This document shows, piece after piece, positions 6,327-12,409 of a stretch of 12,409 bases of DNA. Where the stretch lies: NCBI GenBank assembly GCA_030426445.1, contig JAUHYS010000036.1, positions 1-12,409 of the forward strand, read 5' to 3'. A model generated the notes under the pieces. The model made no database searches. It was not told the origin of the DNA and was given only the letters and a program-made list of their open reading frames with translations. The translations under genes were made by a program, and so were the position numbers. Position 1 is the first letter of the stretch; each line of letters starts with the position of its first letter. This DNA comes from a bacterium (GTDB lineage: Bacteria > UBA10199 > DSSB01).

Positions 6327-9136
6327 TACAAACTCAGGCAAACCCTTTGAAAAACATTAATATAAAATTTATTTCACTCATTCTATTACTCACTGTTTTA
6401 TATAGTTTGGGGCTTTTTAATTCCTGCAACTCTAAAACTCCTTTCTCTTTTTGGGGAGTCAATGCAGAATCGTCTGCCCCACCCCGGCGCGAAGCCAAAG
6501 AATTCATCCAGGCAGAAAGTTTTATTCAAAGCCTGCGATACGTAAGCAAAAACTATTATGATACCAAGGCACTCGAACCCAGCCAATTACTTCGGGAAGC
6601 TTTATTTGGAATTTCACGCAGCGTGCCCGAAATACTTATCGATTTCCCGGAAAAAGGCCACTCCTTTACTTTAGTGGTTCACGATAAAGAGAAAAAAATC
6701 AAAGTCTCTAAAGTACAAAATTTAGGAAAACTGATTCCGGTCACCCAAGAAGTTTTTAAATTTATTGCTCAACACTATAAAGGAGAAACCGAACTCAGTG
6801 AAATCCAGTACGCTGCCATTAATGGCATGCTCAAGTCTCTGGACCCTCACAGCAGTCTTCTCACTCCCAAAATATTTAAAGAATTCCGAACCCAAACCGA
6901 AGGCGAATTTGGTGGTATCGGGATTGTCATTGGGCTCAAAGATGGAGAACTCACGGTTATTTCCCCTTTACCAGGTACCCCGGCTAGCAAAGCAGGCCTG
7001 AAGGCTAAAGATAAAATCATTAAAATTGGAGATGAGGCCTCTATTAATATGGATCTCACCGAAGCCGTCGAAAGATTGCGCGGAAAAGTAGGCACCAAAG
7101 TAGATATTGCTCTCAGCCGAGAGGGTCTGAATCGTCCCATCGAGGTCACCTTAACCCGCGACAATATCAAGATCGAATCCGTTCAATCCAAGTTACTTTC
7201 ACAGGCTCAAGGCAATATTGGGGTTATTCGCTTAAAAAGTTTTCAGGAAGAAACCTTAAGAGAACTTAAACGCCATCTCACAAAAATGAAAAATCAAAGT
7301 GCCAATCAAGGAAAGGCTTTTAAAGGGCTGATTCTTGATCTCAGAAATAATCCAGGGGGCTTGCTTAACCAGGCCGTCGATATCTCGGATCTCTTTCTTA
7401 AAAAAGGCACAATTGTTTTAACCGTCGGTGCCAATGATGAAATCCTAGAACGCAGCGAAGCCAGCAAATACGATGCCGACGAAGACTACCCGATTGTCGT
7501 CATTGTCAACGAGGGCTCGGCTTCGGCTTCCGAAATTGTCTCGGGTGCCCTAAAAAAGAATCACCGTGCCATTGTCATTGGCACCCAAACTTTTGGAAAA
7601 GGCAGTGTCCAGTCGGTTTATCCTTTAAAAGATGGTTCGGCACTTAAAATCACTGTGGCTCAATACCTCACCCCGGGCAAGGCTTCGATTCAGTCTGTAG
7701 GTATTACTCCCGATGTGAAACTCGTTCCGATGACAGTCGAAAAAGCCAAGATTGATATCGTCGAATCCAAAACCTATGGCGAAAAAGACCTCGACCGTCA
7801 TTTAAAAAGTCATTTTACTCAGCACAATACTCCTGTTTATTCTTTGGGTTATTTTCAACCCAAACTCAGTGAAGAAGAGGAAAACGCGCGCGCCTACTCA
7901 CAAGATATTCTCGTTGAGGGGGATTACTCCTTACAATTTGCTAAACAGGTTTTAGAAAAAAATTTCGACGCGGACCCGGATCGTCGCAAAATGTTACAAA
8001 CAATCGAGCCTCTGGTAGATAACAGTGAAGTTGAAGAAAACAAAAAAGTGACTCAAGAGCTGGAAAAAATTGGGGTCGACTGGTCACTTGCTGAAATTTC
8101 ACAAGGCAAACCAATTGCCTCAGCGACACTCGACTTAAAATCTTCTGCAGGTAAAGTGCTCAAAGCTGGAGAAGAAGTTCCTGTCAAGCTAACCATAAAA
8201 AATATCGGTGATGCGCCATTTTATCGTTTGATTGCCTTTACCGACAGCAAGAATTTTCTTTTAAGCAATCAGGAATTTATTTTTGGAAAAATCAATCCCG
8301 GCGAAAGCAAAACTTGGGAGGTACCTATTAAGGTTCCTGCCAGTGCACTGCAACGCGAAGACGTTTTAACTTTTTCCTTTCAAGAAGGCAATGGTCTCAA
8401 ACCCGAAGACTTTAAAACGACGCTCAAAACAGTGGCTCAAGAAAATCCTGAGTTTGCATACGAACTTCAGCTCTTTGACAATGGAGAGTTTGGATCCAAA
8501 GGCAATAATAATCGTGCGATTGATGTCGGAGAAAAAATTGTCCTGCAGCTCAAGGTAAAAAATCAAAGTAATAGTTCCAGCAATAAAACCACCGTCAATT
8601 TAAAAAATCTAGATGGCAAAGGTATTTTTATTGATAAGGGAAGACAAAAGTTTGAAGTCATCGCTTCCCAACAAACCCGTGAGGCCCTGTTAAGCTTTGA
8701 AGTCAATAAACAATTTTCAAAACCCGAGCTTCAACTCGAAATCTCTATTAGCGATGAAGAGGCGCTGACTAACTTAACCGACAAATTGACTTTTCACCTT
8801 GGAAAAAAAGCAGACAATTTATTCGGCTCTTTAAGAAGTGGACCCAAGATCGTGTTGAATCAAGCTCCTTACCCAACACTCAGCTCCGCTAAAAGCATTT
8901 CTATTTCCGGAGACCTCAAAGATTCCAGTGGTATTAAGGATATTTTGATCTATGTTGGAGACCTTAAAGCTTTTATGAAAAGTTTTGACCCCAAAAACAA
9001 TAACGGCTTTCCTAACGAGGAATCCTTCACTGCAAACATCCCACTTAAGGAAAACGAAAATAACCTTATTAACATTATTGCTCGAGATAAAAATAATTTA
9101 ACCAGCCGTAAAAGTTTTTATATTTATCATGAGTAG
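6323..9136 (+). CDS. S41 C-terminal-processing protease with PDZ domain and long beta-rich tail
   Basis: A 937-residue serine protease of the CtpA/Prc (S41A) family, probably anchored in the inner membrane and acting in the periplasm. Seen: a hydrophobic N-terminal segment (15-33), followed by SC at 34-35, a poor lipobox lacking the usual small residues. A PDZ domain spans about 195-285 (GGIGIVIG near its start), and the protease core about 290-470. The catalytic Ser-Lys dyad is inferred as S401 (in GSASASEI) and K426 (in TFGKGSVQ), with the family's 25-residue spacing. Residues about 470-937 are an extension absent from ordinary CtpA (about 400-550 aa). They hold roughly three beta-sandwich-like segments (about 610-710, 720-840, 850-937), the first CARDB-like. 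I recall a long myxobacterial S41 family (MXAN_5808) of similar build. It overlaps ribF by 8 bp, so it is probably cotranscribed with it. Confidence 0.9.
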   Translation: MIQTQANPLKNINIKFISLILLLTVLYSLGLFNSCNSKTPFSFWGVNAESSAPPRREAKEFIQAESFIQSLRYVSKNYYDTKALEPSQLLREALFGISRSVPEILIDFPEKGHSFTLVVHDKEKKIKVSKVQNLGKLIPVTQEVFKFIAQHYKGETELSEIQYAAINGMLKSLDPHSSLLTPKIFKEFRTQTEGEFGGIGIVIGLKDGELTVISPLPGTPASKAGLKAKDKIIKIGDEASINMDLTEAVERLRGKVGTKVDIALSREGLNRPIEVTLTRDNIKIESVQSKLLSQAQGNIGVIRLKSFQEETLRELKRHLTKMKNQSANQGKAFKGLILDLRNNPGGLLNQAVDISDLFLKKGTIVLTVGANDEILERSEASKYDADEDYPIVVIVNEGSASASEIVSGALKKNHRAIVIGTQTFGKGSVQSVYPLKDGSALKITVAQYLTPGKASIQSVGITPDVKLVPMTVEKAKIDIVESKTYGEKDLDRHLKSHFTQHNTPVYSLGYFQPKLSEEEENARAYSQDILVEGDYSLQFAKQVLEKNFDADPDRRKMLQTIEPLVDNSEVEENKKVTQELEKIGVDWSLAEISQGKPIASATLDLKSSAGKVLKAGEEVPVKLTIKNIGDAPFYRLIAFTDSKNFLLSNQEFIFGKINPGESKTWEVPIKVPASALQREDVLTFSFQEGNGLKPEDFKTTLKTVAQENPEFAYELQLFDNGEFGSKGNNNRAIDVGEKIVLQLKVKNQSNSSSNKTTVNLKNLDGKGIFIDKGRQKFEVIASQQTREALLSFEVNKQFSKPELQLEISISDEEALTNLTDKLTFHLGKKADNLFGSLRSGPKIVLNQAPYPTLSSAKSISISGDLKDSSGIKDILIYVGDLKAFMKSFDPKNNNGFPNEESFTANIPLKENENNLINIIARDKNNLTSRKSFYIYHE

Positions 9137-10112
9137 TCAAGCCAAGCGCCTAAAAATATTTCATGGCTCAGATAAACTAAAAAAAAAACCTCCTCACCTG
9201 GTCATAGCTCTAGGAAATTTTGACGGAGTCCATTTAGCCCATCAGCGCTTAATCAAGCTCGCGATTGAAAAGGCCAAAAAAAAACAGGGACAGGCTTATG
9301 TTTACACCTTTGAGCCTCATCCCGTTAAAGTCCTTTCTAAGGTGGCAGCTCCTCTCATGATTCACACCCTAGAACAAAAAAGCGAGCTAATTGAAAAACT
9401 AGGGGTAGATGGGGTTATTTTTGAAAGATTCGATAAAAACCTGGCCCGCATGACCGCAAAAGAATGGTTTGATAAAATCGCCATACAACGTTTAAAGGCA
9501 GCTACCATCATAACCGGATATGATTTTACCTTTGGTTATCAAAGAAGTGGTACCGTAGAAACGCTTCAAGAGCTTTGTAAAAAAAACCAGGTCGATTTTA
9601 ACATGCTCAGCGCGCAGTTATTTAAAAAGACTTTGATTAGCTCCACGCAGATTCGTCACTTTATCGAAAAAGGCGACATCGTTCACTCGAATGAACTGCT
9701 TGGCTATCCTTTTTTTATTGATGGAGAAATCATCGCTGGTCAAGGCCGTGGTAAACAATTAGGTATTCCGACCGCCAATTTAAAAACACAAAATGAGTTA
9801 ATCCCTCCACGTGGAGTTTATGTTTGCCGTGCCCTTTATAAAAAACAAAGCTGGGATGCCGTAACAAATATTGGCATCAATCCCACTTTTGGTGGCCAGA
9901 CGCTGAGTATCGAAACGCATTTGATTGACTTTTCAAAAGAAGTTTATGGTGAGACCCTGCGTTTGCATTTTTACAAAAAACTACGCGACGAAAAAACCTT
10001 TGCCTCTGTAAAAGATTTGAGCCAGCAAATTAAAAAGGATATCACCCAAGCAAAATCGTTACTAAATAAGAGTCAAGATAAAGGGATTGATCCTCTGCTT
10101 GCATTAGGTTAG
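9129..10112 (+). CDS. ribF: Bifunctional riboflavin kinase / FAD synthetase
   Basis: A 327-residue cytosolic enzyme that phosphorylates riboflavin to FMN and adenylylates FMN to FAD. The N-terminal nucleotidyltransferase half shows GNFDGVHLAHQ (29-39, the HxGH-like nucleotide-binding loop region), TFEPHP (60-65), GYDFTFGYQRSG (130-141) and SSTQIR (171-176). The C-terminal riboflavin kinase half shows GRGKQLGIPTANL (206-218), RGVYV (228-232), NIGINPTF (247-254), the likely catalytic E262 in ETHLIDF, and YGE (273-275). Length is normal for the family and no key motif is missing. The ATG at 9129 lies inside the last codons of the protease gene (8-bp overlap) with no Shine-Dalgarno, suggesting translational coupling. 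No FMN riboswitch is visible upstream. In many bacteria ribF lies with truB or ileS, so pairing with an S41 protease is a lineage-specific arrangement. Confidence 0.95.
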   Translation: MSSQAKRLKIFHGSDKLKKKPPHLVIALGNFDGVHLAHQRLIKLAIEKAKKKQGQAYVYTFEPHPVKVLSKVAAPLMIHTLEQKSELIEKLGVDGVIFERFDKNLARMTAKEWFDKIAIQRLKAATIITGYDFTFGYQRSGTVETLQELCKKNQVDFNMLSAQLFKKTLISSTQIRHFIEKGDIVHSNELLGYPFFIDGEIIAGQGRGKQLGIPTANLKTQNELIPPRGVYVCRALYKKQSWDAVTNIGINPTFGGQTLSIETHLIDFSKEVYGETLRLHFYKKLRDEKTFASVKDLSQQIKKDITQAKSLLNKSQDKGIDPLLALG

Positions 10113-10143
10113 AGAGTTATTGCTAATAAAATAAGGAAAAGTC

Positions 10144-10965
10144 ATGTCTCAGAAAAAAAATTCTTATCAAGGCAGTGCCGATTACGTTGCCTCACCCGAA
10201 TTACAACAAGCCGTCAATATCTCCCTAGCGATTGGTCGCCCGCTTCTACTAAAAGGAGAACCCGGCACCGGAAAAACCGTGCTAGCTCAGTCATTGGCCC
10301 AATCCATCGGCCGTCCACTGATAAGATGGAATATCAAATCCACAACCAAGGCCATCGACGGGCTTTATTTTTATGACACTGTGCAAAGGCTCAATGACAG
10401 CCGCTTTGGCGATGGGGATGTCTCGGATATTCGGCGCTATATTAAAATGGGAAAAATTGGTGAGGCTTTTAAAAGTCAAGAACCCGTGGTTTTATTGATC
10501 GACGAAATCGACAAAGCGGACTTGGAATTTCCCAATGACCTTTTGGCCGAACTGGACGAAATGCGCTTTTACATCCCCGAGATCGACGAAGAGGTTCAAA
10601 CCCAACATCGCCCTATGGTCATCATTACTTCCAACTCCGAAAAAGAACTCCCCGACGCTTTTTTACGCCGTTGCGTTTTTCACTTTATCGAATTTCCCGA
10701 AATGGAACTCATGGAAAGAATTGTTCGAGTGCATTTTCCTGATCTAGAAAAAAAACTGCTTCATGCAGCCATCGATAAATTTTATCGCATCCGCGCACTG
10801 CCCTCACTTAAAAAACCGCCTTCTACTTCGGAACTCATTGACTGGCTCCACGCCTTAATTGCCATGGGCATGGATGCAAAAACTTTAGAGGAACAAACCC
10901 CATTGATAGGTTGCCTGCTAAAAAATGAACAAGACCTCCCCCGCAAAAAAAGCCAATGGGGTTAA
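10144..10965 (+). CDS. MoxR-type AAA+ ATPase
   Basis: A 273-residue AAA+ ATPase of the MoxR/CoxD-like group. These are chaperone-like ATPases that usually work with a von Willebrand factor A (VWA) protein to mature or activate a client. Seen: Walker A GEPGTGKT (38-45), Walker B LLIDEID (117-123), sensor 1 ITSN (161-164), and an arginine pair RR (175-176) in FLRRCVFHF as likely finger. The conserved block DTVQRLNDSRFGDGDVSDI (78-96) is typical of the short subfamily that pairs with CoxE-like VWA proteins. Length matches that subfamily, so the C-terminus seems intact. It follows ribF by 31 bp, with AAGGA placed before the ATG, and is likely cotranscribed. No VWA gene follows: the next 340 bp are gene-poor and the next gene encodes a secreted protein. 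Client unknown. Confidence 0.9.
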   Translation: MSQKKNSYQGSADYVASPELQQAVNISLAIGRPLLLKGEPGTGKTVLAQSLAQSIGRPLIRWNIKSTTKAIDGLYFYDTVQRLNDSRFGDGDVSDIRRYIKMGKIGEAFKSQEPVVLLIDEIDKADLEFPNDLLAELDEMRFYIPEIDEEVQTQHRPMVIITSNSEKELPDAFLRRCVFHFIEFPEMELMERIVRVHFPDLEKKLLHAAIDKFYRIRALPSLKKPPSTSELIDWLHALIAMGMDAKTLEEQTPLIGCLLKNEQDLPRKKSQWG

Positions 10966-10992
10966 AAATCTTGTTACCCAAATATCGAGTAA

Positions 10993-11188
10993 GCTTCTAA
11001 AAACCTAAAGCAGATTTCAGCTATTGATTATTTATCTAAAATGGATACAATAAAGTCTATCGGGAAAAAATAATACAAACGGTGTTATACGGTTTAACGA
11101 TACTGTTTCTTACAAAGAACTCAAAAAGATAAGGCATGGAAGAAGTAAAGAGGCTGTGGAACGAATATATAGTATGTCGTTGCTTTAA
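10993..11188 (+). pseudogene. Possible small frameshifted ORF, unrecognised
   Basis: Two adjacent short open frames join if one A is removed from the A6 run at 11065-11070. The first runs from after the stop at 10990-10992 and contains an ATG at 11041. The second runs from 11054 to the TAA at 11186-11188. Joined, they read about 65 codons of well-mixed composition, including AIDYLSKMDTIKSIGK upstream and SYKELKKIRHGRSKEAVERI downstream. Starting at the ATG, the product would be about 48 residues. I recognise no family. It could be a decayed gene, a sequencing or assembly indel in a homopolymer, or chance openness. Confidence 0.25.
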
Positions 11189-11292
11189 AAGGAAACTTGC
11201 CCTTTAAACATAGTTGTTTCATCAGCATGAAATTTTTGAGTAATTTGTGATTTTTTTATCCCGATTTTAGTTTCAAACTATTTCTAAATACT

Positions 11293-11300
11293 AGGGAGGA
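11293..11300 (+). promoter_or_regulatory. Strong ribosome binding site of the secreted-protein gene
   Basis: AGGGAGGA at 11293-11300, six nucleotides before the ATG at 11307, is the strongest Shine-Dalgarno in the window. It fixes the start of the 99-residue secreted protein and suggests efficient translation. Confidence 0.8.
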
Positions 11301-11306
11301 AAAACA

Positions 11307-11606
11307 ATGAAAAAAACTACTTTAAGAGCATTAGCTATCACTTCTTTAACTTTAGGCCTTGGTCTATCTAGTACGATTTCTCATGCCCAAGCAGCTCCTG
11401 ATGGAGAACATGACCTTATTAGCATCAAAGCAAACAGTGTTGCTGCAGATGGCAGTGTGTTATCTTATACAGCAACTGGAGAAGATGGGTCTGAGCATAA
11501 CTGTAACTCCAACGCTACAGGGTCCGGCTTTACTTGCTATACCTCTGATGGCTCTACCTCTACCATGAAAATTAAAATCATTGCGCCACCCGAAAGAAAA
11601 TACTAG
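11307..11606 (+). CDS. Small predicted secreted protein, unknown function
   Basis: A 99-residue protein with a classical Sec signal peptide: basic MKKTTLR, a hydrophobic core around residues 8-22, and a cleavage-like SHAQA-AP at about 25-31. The mature part of about 70 residues is acidic to neutral and rich in Ser, Thr, Gly and Asp. It has two cysteines (C65 and C77), likely to form a disulfide in the periplasm or outside the cell. The alternating polar/hydrophobic pattern (VLSYTATG, STMKIKII) suggests a small beta fold. I recognise no family. The gene stands alone, with its own strong ribosome binding site and a strong terminator, between a gene-poor spacer and a convergent defence-type deaminase gene. 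There is no lipobox. Functions from envelope protein to a secreted factor are all open. Confidence 0.75.
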   Translation: MKKTTLRALAITSLTLGLGLSSTISHAQAAPDGEHDLISIKANSVAADGSVLSYTATGEDGSEHNCNSNATGSGFTCYTSDGSTSTMKIKIIAPPERKY

Positions 11607-11637
11607 CACTCCGCGTAGTAGGAATATTTTTTTAAGT

Positions 11638-11671
11638 AAAAACTCAGGAGTTTAACTCTTGAGTTTTTTTT
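11638..11671. terminator. Rho-independent terminator, probably bidirectional
   Basis: A 14-bp hairpin pairs 11638-11651 with 11655-11668. It is perfect apart from one G-U pair, has a TTA loop, and continues into T's up to 11671. It lies 32 bp after the secreted-protein stop. The left arm begins with five A's, and an A/T-rich stretch (about 11625-11637) lies beyond it. It can therefore also terminate the convergent deaminase gene, which stops at 11707. Confidence 0.85.
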
Positions 11672-11706
11672 ATCTATTTTGAATATACGAGCAGTAAAAA
11701 TTCATC

Positions 11707-12409
11707 TCATTCGGGGATAGAAATGCGTGGAAAACCTAATCCTACTTGATCACTTCGGATTTTTTGACTCTCTTTGGGCCACTGGCAGGCTCGTCCGGTC
11801 TTAGCATCTTTGCGCTCAAACACCACACCATTACCGCTATTTAGTGCAAACAAATCAAAAAATCTTCTTGGACCAATCCCAATATAAGGCCGCAATTCAA
11901 TTTTGGCACTCTGCTTATCTATCAGTTGATCGTTGAGAAAAAGCGCATCGTCATGAAGTTTCATGGCCAGACTTTTTCGATAGGGCTCGATAAAATAGAC
12001 CCTTTTAATACCGGCAGCAATGATATGTTTTGCGCAGTTCTGACAGGGAAAAGTTGTCACAAACATGTAAGCACCCTGTGTAGAAATACCTTTACGCGCA
12101 CAGGCCATCAGCACGGACATTTCAGCATGCACTGTTCTGCCAAAATCTAAAGTACTATTGAGTTTACATCTTTTGTTCTTTTGTAACCAAGCTTCGGCTT
12201 TGTTCTGGTTAGCTGAAGCCTCTGGTAAGATTTCTGAAATCACATCAATTAAGTAGCGTTGATTGCTGTCATAATTTTTATAGGCAAAGTCCCTTCCATC
12301 AGGACTAGACTGATTATGATAAGGCCCTCCTGCAGAAGAAGGCACTTCATTATAACCGGTCGCCAAAATATCCAAGGAGCTATCTGTAATCACAGCACCC
12401 ACCTGGCGA
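11707..12409 (-). CDS. Anti-phage dCTP/dCMP deaminase-like protein (AvcD/DCD type), 5'-truncated by window edge
   Basis: The frame is open to the right edge and reads RQVGAVITD there, the usual first strand of the deaminase domain. The GTG at 12402 is therefore internal and the true N-terminus lies outside the window. Zinc and catalytic motifs are present (numbering from the codon at 12402): HAE at 92-94 (H zinc ligand, E proton shuttle) and PCQNC at 119-123 (C120, C123 zinc ligands). Surrounding blocks TGYNEVPSSAGGPYH, CAKHIIAAGIKRVYFIEPY, KSLAMKLHDDA and GIGPRRFFDLF match the deaminase half of anti-phage dCTP deaminases. Those carry an N-terminal P-loop kinase-like domain and deplete cytosine deoxynucleotides during infection. 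Housekeeping dCMP deaminase (ComEB) and deaminase-only proteins share HAE/PCxxC but are much shorter and lack the GPRRFFDLF tail. The family call is by memory of motifs; the N-terminal domain is unseen. Confidence 0.85.
   Translation of the reverse strand, partial: RQVGAVITDSSLDILATGYNEVPSSAGGPYHNQSSPDGRDFAYKNYDSNQRYLIDVISEILPEASANQNKAEAWLQKNKRCKLNSTLDFGRTVHAEMSVLMACARKGISTQGAYMFVTTFPCQNCAKHIIAAGIKRVYFIEPYRKSLAMKLHDDALFLNDQLIDKQSAKIELRPYIGIGPRRFFDLFALNSGNGVVFERKDAKTGRACQWPKESQKIRSDQVGLGFPRISIPE

Larger units (their letters stand above)
10966..11306. other. Gene-poor A/T-rich spacer between MoxR and the secreted protein
   Basis: This 341-bp stretch holds no intact gene that I can support. It contains the possible frameshifted ORF described separately and an imperfect inverted repeat, TTTAAAAGG (11184-11192) against CCCTTTAAA (11200-11208) with one mismatch and a 7-nt loop. 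The imperfect approximate repeat ACGGTGTTAT / ACGGTTTAAC lies at about 11079-11098. No terminator with a clear T-run follows the MoxR stop. The promoter of the downstream secreted-protein gene should lie in the last 100 bp, but no convincing -35/-10 pair stands out. Confidence 0.6.

Noticed and set aside
11707..12402. GTG at 12402 as the true start of the deaminase
   Set aside because: The frame continues to the window edge and encodes RQ directly before VGAV, the conserved beginning of the deaminase fold, so the protein extends upstream.
1..12409. CRISPR arrays, insertion sequences, rRNA
   Set aside because: No regularly spaced repeats, transposase-like ORFs with terminal inverted repeats, or rRNA-like stretches were seen.

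Overview
The window comes from a Gram-negative-type bacterial chromosome of moderate to low GC, with intergenic stretches that are clearly A/T-rich. Gene content (a long S41 protease with appended beta-sandwich domains, a MoxR ATPase of the type common in predatory and environmental Deltaproteobacteria-like lineages, and a SNF2 helicase) fits Deltaproteobacteria in the broad sense, Bdellovibrionota or an uncultured relative. That placement is inferred from family impressions, not from a search.

Layout, left to right. (1) 1-909 (+): the C-terminal two-thirds or so of the ribosome-associated GTPase HflX, cut by the window edge. (2) 906-3785 (-): a 959-aa SNF2-family helicase converging on hflX so tightly that the two stop codons overlap. 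(3) 3817-3898 (-): tRNA-Leu(CAA), with its own likely promoter. (4) 3935-4885 (-): a radical SAM protein with a cysteine-rich SPASM/twitch-like tail. (5) 5076-6092 (+): a divergent polytopic membrane protein of the flippase-like / lysylphosphatidylglycerol synthase TM family. (6) 6323-10965 (+): a row of S41 C-terminal-processing protease, RibF and a MoxR-type AAA+ ATPase. The protease is preceded by a 16-codon leader ORF that overlaps its start by ATGA, and it overlaps ribF by 8 bp. (7) 10966-11306: a gene-poor A/T-rich stretch with what looks like a small frameshifted ORF. (8) 11307-11606 (+): a 99-aa predicted secreted protein with a strong ribosome binding site and a strong hairpin terminator. 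(9) 11707-12409 (-): the C-terminal zinc deaminase domain of a protein closely resembling the anti-phage dCTP/dCMP deaminases (AvcD/DCD type), running off the right edge.

Most of the left and middle is housekeeping: ribosome rescue, tRNA, flavin cofactor synthesis and envelope proteolysis. The right end (from about 10966) looks like accessory DNA: loose spacing, a decayed ORF, an orphan secreted protein and a nucleotide-depletion defence gene. The best lead on an interesting system is that deaminase. It belongs to a described defence class, so its novelty would lie in its upstream partner, N-terminal domain and neighbours outside this window. Less conventional signals are the leader ORF coupled to the protease and the MoxR ATPase without an adjacent VWA partner.
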